Source of the DNA: Lagopus muta
Lineage: Eukaryota > Chordata > Aves > Galliformes > Phasianidae
NCBI RefSeq assembly: GCF_023343835.1
Contig: NC_064449.1
Coordinates: 3,633,778-3,697,777 of the forward strand
Direction of reading: 5' to 3'
DNA length: 64,000 nucleotides
The notes under the pieces are model-generated. The model ran no database searches and was not told where the DNA came from. It saw only the letters and a list, made by a program, of their open reading frames with translations. Position 1 is the first letter of the stretch, and every line of letters starts with the position of its first letter. Positions 1 to 38,681 of the stretch are shown piece after piece. The position numbers and the translations under genes are program-made.

Positions 1-560
1 CACGAGGGATTTCCTAATGAGATGAACAATTTTGATATTTCTCTGACTAGACAACTCCATTTCCTTTTTTTCTTCTATTGTTTTTAGATCGTTTTGATTC
101 AGATCACTGCTAGTCACGATGATTTCCTGCGAGATGAATATTGTGACTTCCCTCATCATAGACGTACAAACTGACAGAGCAAATCAAGTCTTAGAAACTG
201 TTTCCATAGTTAAGCTCGTTAACGTGTATGGTTAAAGTTGCTGGGCAGGGCACCTCGATTAACTGTAGTGGGTTATTTGTGTAAGTGTAAGACGTGACTC
301 CGGGCAGTGGCAGCGTTCCGTGCCTCCCTGCAGCGCCCTGGGAGCCGTGCTGGATGGAGGCGCGGACGGTTCTTCTCAGCTCTTCTCTGGCCGTCGCGGG
401 GCGGAAGCTCTGGAGGTGTCACGCCGTGTTTGTATCCTATCGCTCCCCTCGTATTCAGGCTGCGCGCAGCCGGTGACGGCTCGTTCAGTGCGTTATTGCC
501 GTTACTGTTCACTAATTTTCACTGTTGTGAAAGTGATTTAGAATTAAAAAAGAAAAAAAG
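1..560. other. Upstream flank of LIMK2
   Basis: Ordinary sequence ahead of the CpG island, with an A-rich stretch at about 545-570. No gene, repeat family or exon of an upstream neighbour was recognised. Confidence 0.5.
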
Positions 561-990
561 AAAAAAAAAATGGTTTTATATTGATGGGAGTGAGCTGCCG
601 TTTCTTTGTGCTTGGCGATCGAGCCGAGGAGCCCGCTTCTGCGCTGTGCCTCGGGAAGAGGGAGGCTGGAGTTCCGCTTCCCTCACGGCGGCTCGCCGGG
701 CCGGGCCAGGAGCAGGACGACACCGCCAGACCCGCCGCTCCCGCCGCCGCGTGTGAAGAGCGGGGCCGGGGCCGCGGCCGCGCCGCGATTGGTCCTCGCC
801 GCGGAAAAGGCGGGCTCGCTCTCTCCGACGGAGCGTGAGGGAGGCGGAGCGCCGATTGGCCTGCGGCGAGGAAGGGGGCGGAGCTTCCCTCGGGGCGTGG
901 CGCGGCGCCGACAGAGCGGTTGGCGGGAGGGAAGGAACGGCGGCGCGAGGCTGAGGGAGGCGCGCTCCCGGCCCGGGTGTGGCGCGGCGG

Positions 991-998
991 TGACGTCA
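991..998. promoter_or_regulatory. Full palindromic CRE, TGACGTCA
   Basis: Perfect 8-bp cAMP response element, the binding site of CREB/ATF factors. It ends 15 bases before the LIMK2 isoform a start codon, inside the CpG island. Full CREs near start sites of CpG-island promoters are commonly functional. Here it would lie in or next to the 5' UTR, so its activity is inferred. Confidence 0.6.
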
Positions 999-1013
999 GC
1001 GGGGCCCGAGGCC

Positions 1014-29573
<28,560 letters not shown>

Positions 29574-30041
29574 TCAGCTCGTTCTGCTGCCTGCATCACT
29601 TCTGCTGGAGTTGAGCAACAGGGAGGGAGATGCACTTCAGCCACTTCAGGGCATTAACAGGGCACCATGCTGTGCATTCGCTGCATTGCCTCTCTCTCCC
29701 CACCCAGTGCCCTCCTCTCAGACATCCTGATTCACTGTGGATTTCTGGCATGTTTCAGAAGCAAAAAGGACTGTTTCCTGCCAACTGCACCTCTGAAAGC
29801 TGCTCAACACTATTTTTCTGGCTTGAGAAATGCTTCTCTGGCCTTTTCAGGCTTCTTTACTGTGGTGCCTTAGAACTTGGCTGCAAGCTGTGAAGCCACT
29901 CTGGCCCATCAGCCAGGGAGGTAACTGCTATAGGAAACTCTCCTGGGCAAGGACCACCACTTCTGGAACTGCTTCTCCCACTGACTGCCCTGCTCAGAAA
30001 GTTGGGAAAATTGGACATCTGGCAAAAGACCCAAACAGGAC

Positions 30042-30060
30042 TGTGTGTGTGTGTGTGTGC
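30042..30060. repeat. (TG)n microsatellite
   Basis: Run of about nine TG units followed by imperfect GT/AT sequence, inside the LIMK2 3' UTR. Likely length-polymorphic. Confidence 0.85.
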
Positions 30061-31428
30061 GTGTATATGTTTGTGCCTGTGTTTTCCAGAACAGCCCACT
30101 GACATTTGACATTGAGGTTGGGAGTGTAAACAAGCCTAGGAACTGGGCAGCTCTCACGGGGAAGCATGTATGCATTTTTGTTTTGAGGTTTTTTTTGTGG
30201 GTTTTTTCTTCCTCTGCCTTTGAATACCTCTGAAAGCCCACCTAGAAACACTAAGACTGAGCTCTACCTGCCCCACTGCATGGGCAGCCAGAAAATGAGC
30301 TTGTTAAGCATTTTCAGACTCTGACCCTGTACAGTAAGTCTGCCTGCCCAAGGACCTTACCCCAGGTGAGAGCATTTGAACCTGAATGTGTAGAACTGCA
30401 CTAGACAATGGCTGTGAGCATCCTTGGAAAGGCAAAGCTGCTGGAACTTCTCAGCCTGTGGAAATGAGGTGACAGGATGGCAGAAGGTGCTCTTCGGAAA
30501 GGTAAAGGCCTGAAGTGGCTCACACTTTGTGCATAGATGATGATAAAGTGAGATGTGGCCAAGGCTACTTAAAGGATGAACTTGTAAGTAAACAGAAGAG
30601 TGATGGAGACTGCCCCATCTCACTAGGAGTAGCAGCTGGAAAACTAATCATTCAGTTGCCATTACCTTATCCTTCCCTGCAAGTTGCTCCCTTTGAAGGT
30701 TCTTGCAACTGCTGCTGCTGCAGCACCTAGGCTGATTGTCCGAGCAGAAACTTTCCTTGGGGTCATTCCCTGCTTTGGGGAGAAAAAAAAGAGCTTGGAG
30801 TCATTGAGAGGTGAAGTATTTCTTCCTTCAGATGGAGAAGGAAGAAAGCTACTGCTTCAGTGGTGGCCTAATGTGGTTGTCAGAACCAAACAAAAGGTTT
30901 TGCTCAGAAGTTCTACAAACCTCTTGGTGTAACTTGATTTTTTTAGTGTGTTTCTTTCTCCCTGCACCTCCCCAACCCTTCAGTACTGAACTGTGGGATG
31001 TGAGTGTGAAGTCTTTTCTGTTAGCTTCATTTCACCCCACCCCCCTCATGCTTACCCATGAGTTCAAAATATTCTGTACAATTACATGGGACCAGTCAGC
31101 ACCTGACACAAGGTGTGTGTGTTGGGGTTGTTTGTAGTCCATGTAGTGGTGTTTTAGAAACACGCAGGGCTCCTTGCACTTTGAGTCAGTGGAAGAGCCT
31201 CTCTAAACTGAGTCCAGTGGATTCAGGATTGTTAATAGGATTTGTCCTTTCCTCGCCCTCCCCCAAGGCTGGATTTGAGGGGACCTCGAAGGGAAGAGTC
31301 CTAGGTAATGTGTGGGTGAGATTTATGAACTGTGATTTGCACAGCTCCACATTCTAACTAAATTAAAAAAAAAAACAACAGTACATGTATGCTGTGGAAA
31401 CAAGATTGTGTTGTCTGTGTAAAAATGT

Positions 31429-31434
31429 AATAAA
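31429..31434 (+). terminator. LIMK2: Poly(A) signal AATAAA of LIMK2
   Basis: AATAAA preceded by GT-rich sequence and followed about 15-25 bases later by TG/T-rich sequence. It is the first strong signal I see after the LIMK2 stop codon in a plausible setting. Other sites may be used. Confidence 0.65.
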
Positions 31435-31450
31435 GCAGGAAACTGCATCT

Positions 31451-32214
31451 TGAGTTTCTCTTGTCACAGAAAGGCAAAAACAAAACGACACCGGTCAGAT
31501 ATTGAAAGAACTCCTTGAGCCAGGGGTTCTGCCATACCCGGGACTACTGAGATGCTGTGCAAGTGCTCAATGATAACATTCACCTGGAGTGATGCAAAGG
31601 GAAGATGCTGTCTAGCTGTTCTGTATAAGACTTGACAAGAGCCAGCAGAACATGGAGTGTCTCCACTTTCCTGAATCGGGGTAAAAATACAGCCCATTCT
31701 TAGAAACATCATATTCTGAAATACACAGTTCAAGAGGCATTTGTTTATGCCAGCTATGAAGTGCCAGCTTATGAAGAAGAAATGCCAGCTGTGTCAGTGC
31801 CTCCTGTAACCTGCTATGCTGTCTCCTTGCTTTCCAGTGCAAGGCCCTGAGGGACAGAGCTGCTGCTGAGCAGCCTCAAAACAGAACTGACCTGCGTCAC
31901 TGCAGGAAGGGGCTGTAAGGGAGAGCAATCTTCCCATGAGCCAGCCTACTCTGTCAGTCCAGTTCACACACCCACAGCTGCTTTTTAGGAACACTGCCCA
32001 GTCATGGGCTAGCTGCTGGCAGCACTGAGACATGTCCTGTGTCCCTTGTCTGTGCTGGGGAGTAGAGGCACTGCTTGTAGGGATTTACCTTTGGGCCTGA
32101 CAAACTGTAATAGCATCATCCCCTCTCCTCAGTTGGAAGTCTGCAACAAACAAAAGGATGCTGCTCTGGCAGGCAAGAATATAGAGATGAGCCACAGTCC
32201 ACGCAGGTTTACAG
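31451..32214. other. Intergenic gap between converging LIMK2 and PIK3IP1
   Basis: About 760 bases between the two presumed poly(A) sites. ORFs up to 89 codons occur on the - strand without any recognisable domain. No repeat or RNA gene seen. Confidence 0.55.
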
Positions 32215-33604
32215 AGCATTTTTCATTGAAGCTTTAATACAAGGTAGCACAATCTGCACCTTCTCATAATGAGGTATTTAAAACATTTTACAAAGAAATG
32301 GTATTCAAAGGCATTTAAAAATAAAACATTTCCCTTTTTTGAATCAAACATTAACACTAAAACCCCTGCTGCCAAGTGCTATTCCCTGTTAGGCCCTCAG
32401 CTATAAAGCAGATGGCTAGAAAACTTACTTGAATGGCTTGATTCCCCTGAGGTGGGGATAGATGTTTCCCTGAACTGGCCTTGCCTCGGTGCCATCTGGG
32501 AGACACTGCAGCAGCTGTCCTTTCCAAAGTCCCTGGAATGCTGATAAAAGTTGTTATAAAAATCTCTCTAATAGGGCCAGGTTTGGTAAGTGAGCAGTCT
32601 TGCAGCACAAGCTGAGCGTGTGCTAAGAGGGCTGGGCCAGAAGCCATGCTGTGAATTTGGGATCTTACAAGAGCAGCAACTTTGTCCTGCCTCAGAGCAA
32701 GGGCAGCTGCACTGGGATCCACAGCTGGCTTGACCATTCCCTCCAGAGCTGGCACTGTAGAAAGCTATCTGTCCTCAGTGCTCAACCTGCTGTAGGTGAT
32801 CGAAGGGCAGGGTTTTTTTCTACACTCCAGAACAATCTGCTGCTAGCCTTCTGGTCTGCTGATCTGTGTAAGTGAGCAGGAGGCAGACCACCTGGACACC
32901 TACAACTGTGGCTGTGCATGTAGCACCACAGGGGAATGGAGATGCGCCCTCAGCCCTGGAAGACCTGGATTCGTCAAGACCTTGAGAAGAGCTTTTCCAA
33001 ATTTACACTGGGGCTAAACATACCATTATTGGTCAAAGCCATCCTTCAAATACATTCTTTCTTGGGGGGGAAAAAAAAACACCACCTGTTCTAGTAGCAG
33101 GATTCTGGATAGGATTCTCCAGCTCTCAGCCATTAAAGCAAAAAAGACAGGAACTATAATCAGTGTAATTATCTAGGTCTGCCATGAAGCTCCCCTCAGT
33201 CCCTGCAGTACTGCTCCCTCCTGGGCTTCCAGGCTGAAACATAAGTAACAGTGCACACCGTTAAATAGGAAAGGAACAGAAAAACAGGAAGCCAAGACCA
33301 CACTCAGGGCTATTGATTCTGTGGCCAGGTGTGAACCTGGCCCGTCTTCCCCTCCAGCTCCTTGGCACTCCATGGAGATAGGTGGGAGGAAGCAGCAAGA
33401 TCCACCACACCAGTCCCCAGCTGGTCATGCACTGAATGTTGCCCTCAAACAGTGATGAATAGCCCATTGCTCTGTCCCTCTGCATCACCTTCATCTGGCT
33501 TTCATCAAAAAGAAAACAAAATAGAAATGAACACACGCAACCCCCACGCTCACAGTGGGAAGCTGGAAGCTTCACTCAGCCTGGACGTCTCCTGCCCCAG
33601 CTGC
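32215..33604 (-). other. PIK3IP1: PIK3IP1 3' untranslated region
   Basis: Sequence between the stop codon and the presumed poly(A) site. It contains an A-rich run near 33070 and no coding signal. The end is inferred from the ATTAAA signal. Confidence 0.5.
32233..32238 (-). terminator. PIK3IP1: Poly(A) signal ATTAAA of PIK3IP1
   Basis: On the - strand the sequence reads TTGTATTAAAGCTTCAATG, a common variant signal with a typical A/T-rich setting and downstream TG-rich bases. It implies a 3' UTR of about 1.39 kb after the stop at 33605. Confidence 0.55.
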
Positions 33605-33812
33605 TCAGGCACCAGGAGTACCTGCCTGCCCCATGAGCGGGCCACTGCCATCATGTGTGTCCTCCACAGGTGTCTGGTTAGTGTGAACCACAATCGTGTT
33701 CTCATCTACAAGCTCACAGGCAGGATTGGTGAACGCTGAGAGTGGCAGTGTGATGCGCTGCATTTCACGCTCATAAACTTTCTGCTCGTGTTTTTCCTTC
33801 AGGTCTTTTCCC
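33605..33812 (-). CDS. PIK3IP1: PIK3IP1 coding exon 6 (cytoplasmic tail)
   Basis: Acceptor TTATCTAG on the - strand, stop TGA at 33607-33605. It encodes GKDLKEKHEQKVYEREMQR through PLMGQAGTPGA, the intracellular tail that in mammals binds p110. Its last residues are identical to human. Confidence 0.96.
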
Positions 33813-36800
33813 CTAGATAAGAAAAAATAAATACATACACACATGGTTTGAGTGCCATTGCTTGAAGGCAGAGTCAGTAAAGGTGATATGGCAGAAAAGA
33901 AAACGCAAGACTCAGTTCTTTGTTTCATGAAAGGATGTTCCAGCCATGTACAAAGTGCCCAGAAACATACCCTACCACTGGCAGAGGACCATGAGAACCT
34001 TTACAAATATGCAGCTAAGTGAAGTCTGTCCCTTCCCCATATTGTCTTATTTACTGACAGTACTTCATCTAAATGATGACTGGAAAGCCAAACTTCTACT
34101 AACCACGGAGCTGACAAATGTTTCTTAATACCTTACAGTCCCACAGCGTGGTCTGGTGCTGGGCCAAGGGAGCAGTGAGGCAGCAGAGCCCACTGCTGCA
34201 CAAAAGAGCTAGCTTCACCTGACAGAAACAACTACTGAAGCTGGTGATAGATTCTGCTTTTGTTGCAACAAACAAACTCATGTAGCAAGTGATGCCATTA
34301 CTGAATTTATTCAAGCCTGTTTCAGAGCTGGCTGTGCCTGCTGCGGCTGCAGCTAACAGCTTAATACCACAAGTGGCTTCTCAAGCCTACTTAACTTTTT
34401 AGCCTGTTGCTAAGCGAGGCAACACCTCTGTAATTTGTACTGAGGAAGATCCGCGTGGCTTTACAAATGGATGGCATTAATAGCATGTTGCCTCCAGAAA
34501 AGCTACGTATACCAAAAGCTATAGAACACAGAGGTTTCTCACCACACCCACCCAAACCTGCTAGCTTGCACATACAATTTTGAGAGCAAGGCATCCAGGA
34601 AGAGAGGAAAAGCAATCCTGTGCCTGCAGCCCTGCAGTGCATATTCTGGATCTGGAAAAGCAAAGCTGCATTAGGACAAAGTTCAGTATTGCTCCTTCCT
34701 GCCAAAGAAAGGAGTGAAGTGGGGCAGGCACCACTCAACACCTCCCGAGGCTTGTGATCCCCAACAGGCAGAGCTGCTGGGGTTTCCAGTCGGCACATAA
34801 GTGTTTTGGCAGCTTTTCAAAGCTGCCTACAAGTGTGCAGCAGCGGCTGCCAATCCTGCCAGCACACGAGACAGCGTTCTCTGAAGTGACAACTCAAATC
34901 AGATTCTTCAACAAGCAGCGCTCTGTGTTTTGCCCCTTATGTAACACTCCTCCCTCTGTTTTTTTTTCTTCTGTCGGCATTTATTATAAACACTTACATA
35001 AGGACGTGTCCTAGCTTGGGAAAGGGCTCCTTCTGCTTGGCTGTGTCAGGCTGCTGTCAAACAGCCAAAACAGAACAAACCTTCCCAGAGGAGACAGCCT
35101 GGGCTTTCACTTGCTGCAGCTATACTGGTACTTGCTAATCCTGCCCTGCCTGTTACAACTAACCTGCTTCCTATTACCACAAACCCTTCTGATGCTCAGA
35201 TGCTGCTGAGCTACAGAAAGGTTTCTGTGCAGCGCAGTGAAGTGGCCAAACAAGTCATAACTTACACATCAATCAAAACTGACCATAAAGCAGACAGGAG
35301 CTTTAGAAAATTGAACTTTTCCAAAGAGTGCTACCCAATATGCAGCTTCACAGAATACAACACGTGTGGCAAAGGACTCACCAGTTATTTTTCTCCTAAA
35401 GTTACCTAAACTAGGGAAAGCAGGCGAAGAGGTGCCTGCTGAAAGGACTGCTCTTCTGATCGCAAAGTAAACTTCCTGTGAGGGCACCTGGACTCTGCTC
35501 TCTACAGCTACCACCTAGAAGTCAGCTCCTCTAGAAGCACCTGAGAAAGCCACATCAAATCACACGCATCCACATCTCAAAACAAACAAACAAAAAGAGG
35601 GCTGTTTGAAACTTTAAATGTGACAGGATACCATACAGACGTATGAAATAGAGAAGAGTGGGATTAATTCTTAAATTATTCTTTTCTTGTTGTGACAAGA
35701 TAAGCTCTTGTACAGTTTGTGATGTTTGAAGACTTACGCATCTATTTGTCTTTTCATTAGCATCTGGTTGGGTTTGCAGACATTCAGATATTCCTGATTT
35801 GTATAATCAGGATTTTATGCCTAAAACAGCTTTAGGACAAAGGAGAGTAGCCACTGACCTCTTATAGATGTATCCCACGACAATGCCGGCCCCGATGGCA
35901 ATGATTATCACCATCATGATCAGCCCCAGCACATACCCTGTGAAGAGGGAAAGGAAAGAGGCAGCATTGGAAGCATTAGATCCAGTTACAGCAGCACTTT
36001 CTGAGCCTCGAAACAAGTCCATCCTGACAGAACTACAGGAATGGATCCAGCTCACAACCCTGTGTTTTTACCTAGTGTCCCTAAGTCCTTCTTTTCTCTG
36101 GAGTTCATCTGCACTCTCTGACTTATCCCAATGACGGGCTGCACAGCGGCTGCCTCACTCCGGGAGGGCAAGGTATCAGCTGGTTCAAACACCTGGTTGA
36201 CCTCCTGAGAAATATTAACTTCTGCTGTAGGGACTGGGGCTGTGGTAGCAGTAGCATCTGTTGGGAGGAAAAAAGAGACGTACAAAATACGGAGCATTGA
36301 TGAGTACTTCCAAATAACATACACCATGTGAGTGGGACAGATCTAGACTGCTATCACCAAACTGTCTTCAAAACCCACTGACAAACACTTATTCCCATGA
36401 ATAACAAGTTACTATTTACAGTAACTTAAGCAGTTACTGCCAGAAATCCTACCAAGAGAAATGCACTCTCCCTGTTTTCCTCTGACACGAATCCTGTAAG
36501 TGTAAGGCATCACCTCAGATGAGGCAGAAGACTGAACAGAATGAAACCCAGGTTCAGAGCCAGAGTCCAGGGGATGCACAATGACTTCATTTAGTTTACA
36601 GATCGATATACAGGCTGCAGCTTCAATCATGCTGAACAGACATGAAAAAAGATGATGAGAATCTCCATCTGAAATCTCCCAGGAGTCTATTTATCTCTCT
36701 TCTGCCTCAATCTTCCTGACACAGGAAGGTTTGACGGAAGGAGACTCCAGATGGTGTGAAACAACCTAGGACATTTTTACCCAGCCCTCTTTGCAGCCCC

Positions 36801-38681
36801 GCAGCAAACTCCTTTAGCATGATGGACAGGCTAAGTCAGAGCAACGCTTCGGGCAGCAGAGGCATTGATTTATCTAAGTACAGCATGGCCTTCCTCAGCC
36901 AGAGCCCACAGAAAGATGCGTGAGGATGGATGCTCACAGCAGACTCTTTCTCAGCACTGCAGATTTTTATCAACCACATTAATGAGATTTTCAAGAAATC
37001 TCTTTCTTTCACGTCACAGTAAAAGCTATTGTAGTAGAATGTATATATTTGTTGCCTCTCTTGAATAACAACAAAAAAACCCTGCTTTTTGGAAATGCCA
37101 TGCACAGTTTGCATGCACACCTGAAAACTCCCTCCATCTCTCAGCAGGTCCTAGATCTCACCCCACAGCTGTCATTAACCCCATCTGGATTTGCTATCTG
37201 CAGCCATTTTGAGTCCTCAGTGGAATGTGAAATGGAAGTACAGATGAGGAATTAGAAACAGGAAATCAGGGTGCCTGCACTGCACAGTTATGTTACTTAA
37301 GGTCAGGCCAGAGAAGCTGAACTAAGGGGAGCAGCAGGACAACTACAATAAAACGGTGCCTGCTCTGAGACAAAAATGGCCAAACCCTCTACACATACAG
37401 ATGGTGTACTGGACGGAAGGTCAGTTAACTCCCCAGATCCCAAAGCTGCAAGACTGTTCTTGGCAGCAGAACATTTGTTTTGCTTTACCTTTAGGGAAAA
37501 GCAGGCAACAGACAAGCAGAGCGAAGGAAAGCAGAGGGAGTACGTGTGAGGGAAAGCTGTTTACATGCAAGGCCAGTGATCCCGAGGGACAGTGCAGTGT
37601 GTACATCTGGAAAGGCTCAGAGATCTGCAAATAGTCCAAAAAACAAGTGCCTGCTTTGGTCTCAGCCAATCCTGACATCTCCTCTCCCAGAAGCCGGCTC
37701 TGAGCTACAGCTCTCCTCCTGGCAGGCTCCCTCACAGCCTGACATGTCTTTCTGACACCCTGCCTGATGTTTTGTTTTTTACTGTCCTCTCTTCACATCT
37801 TGTTTTTATCGAGTTTTTCCAAGCCTACCTGTATCCAAACTCACCCTGGCACTCCTTTAGCATCATTCCGACAGCAGTAACGTGTCCTACATTAAGGTCC
37901 TACCCACTTTCCGGCGGTTTCTAGATGTGCAGACCACTGCCTTTTATAACACGGCTCAACAGCCCTACACAGACCAGCAAAACGGGTGGAGACCTTTTCT
38001 GCTGCCAAGACTAAACCTCCAAGCACAGGCTGGAGGGGAGCCCCGGGTAAGGGGCAGTGGAGATCGCACGGGGACCCCTTCCCGGTGACCAGCCCCCAGT
38101 CCGGGCAGGAAAGGACAAAGCCGGGAAGGGCGGCAGCGGGTTCCCGGTTGGGGCCGCTCCTACCTGGGCAGGGAGGGATCTCGCAGGTTCTGCGCTCGGG
38201 AATCCCGGCGGCGCCTCGGACGTAGCACCAGGGCGCGGCGTCGCCATTCGGGTTCCGGCAGCTGTCGTGATCCTCGGCGACTGCGGGAGGGCACGAGGCG
38301 GTCAGCGCGGAGCTCCCCGCGTTCTGAGCTCCGCCGCCCCGGCCCCCCGCCGCCCGCACCCACCTGCCGGGAGCGCGGCGCCGATCTCGCTTCGCACCGC
38401 CAGCCAGTTGAGGCACGGGGCGCCGCCGGAGGCCACCCGCCGGTTCCCGCGGTAGGACGCGCCGTCGCCGCGGAGGCACTCTGCAGAAACACGAGGCCGG
38501 GCCATGCGGGGAGGTCCCCCTCGCCGGAGGTTCCCCTCCCTGGGCCAGCCTTTGTCCCCTGCGACAAAGCCGGGCCCCCTCGGGCGGGCCGACACTTACC
38601 CTCGGCGCCGCGGGCGGCCGCCAGCAGCAGCGAGACCAGCAGCACCGCGCCCGCCGCTCGCAGCGGGCCCCCGCGCAGCAT
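33605..38681 (-). CDS. PIK3IP1: PIK3IP1, phosphoinositide-3-kinase-interacting protein 1 (whole coding span)
   Basis: Type I membrane protein that binds the PI3K p110 subunit and lowers PI3K signalling; in mammals it is also known as a negative regulator of T-cell activation. Six coding exons join in phase to 262 residues (human 263). In order: a signal peptide (1 to about 25, leucine/alanine-rich), an extracellular kringle domain from C29 to C104 with all six cysteines (29, 50, 74, 85, 99, 104) and the LNWL and CRNP...PWCYV motifs, a stalk (about 105-167) containing the very conserved ARSEAAAVQPVIG-like segment, one transmembrane helix (about 169-192), and a cytoplasmic tail with SAFTNP and a PLMGQAGTPGA C terminus. 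The first three exons are extremely GC-rich and lie in a CpG island. The kringle is the most diverged part relative to human; stalk, membrane segment and tail are highly alike. Confidence 0.96.
33813..35858 (-). other. PIK3IP1: PIK3IP1 intron 5
   Basis: A 2046-base GT-AG intron (GTCAGT to TCTAG). ORFs of up to 135 codons on either strand have no recognisable domain. Nothing else seen. Confidence 0.75.
35859..35937 (-). CDS. PIK3IP1: PIK3IP1 coding exon 5 (transmembrane helix)
   Basis: Acceptor CTTCACAG, donor GTCAGT. It encodes YVLGLIMMVIIIAIGAG and on to YIYK, a single hydrophobic helix with a basic cytoplasmic flank, which sets the N-out topology. Confidence 0.96.
36072..36257 (-). CDS. 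PIK3IP1: PIK3IP1 coding exon 4 (extracellular stalk)
   Basis: Acceptor CCAACAG, donor GTAAAA. It encodes ATATTAPVPTAEVNISQE through KKDLGTL. It has a Thr/Ala-rich start, an N-glycosylation sequon NIS, and the strongly conserved SEAAAVQPVIGISQRV segment before the membrane. Confidence 0.95.
36258..38163 (-). other. PIK3IP1: PIK3IP1 intron 3
   Basis: A 1906-base GT-AG intron (GTAGGA to AACAG). It contains an ORF with splice-like ends at 36453-36630, reported as a finding. Otherwise unremarkable. Confidence 0.7.
38164..38280 (-). CDS. PIK3IP1: PIK3IP1 coding exon 3 (second half of kringle)
   Basis: Acceptor TCCCGCAG, donor GTAGGA. It encodes AEDHDSCRNPNGDAAPWCYV through CEIPPCP with four of the six kringle cysteines (74, 85, 99, 104). 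Confidence 0.95.
38364..38480 (-). CDS. PIK3IP1: PIK3IP1 coding exon 2 (first half of kringle)
   Basis: Acceptor TTTCTGCAG, donor GTGGGT. It encodes CLRGDGASYRGNRRVASGG then APCLNWLAV to AALPA, with kringle cysteines 29 and 50. It is separated from exon 3 by an 83-base intron and has the same length (117 bases). Confidence 0.93.
38600..38681 (-). CDS. PIK3IP1: PIK3IP1 coding exon 1 (signal peptide)
   Basis: ATG at 38681-38679, donor GTAAGT. It encodes MLRGGPLRAAGAVLLVSL and on to ARGAE, a typical signal peptide with a basic start, a leucine-rich core and small residues for cleavage. Its length agrees with the human N terminus, although the residues differ. An ORF continuous with it extends further upstream, but this methionine fits the family. 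Confidence 0.9.

Larger units (their letters stand above)
29574..31450 (+). other. LIMK2: LIMK2 3' untranslated region
   Basis: About 1.88 kb from the stop codon to just past a canonical AATAAA. It contains a GT microsatellite at 30042-30060 and T- and A-rich runs, but no coding signal. The extent is inferred from the poly(A) signal. Confidence 0.6.
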
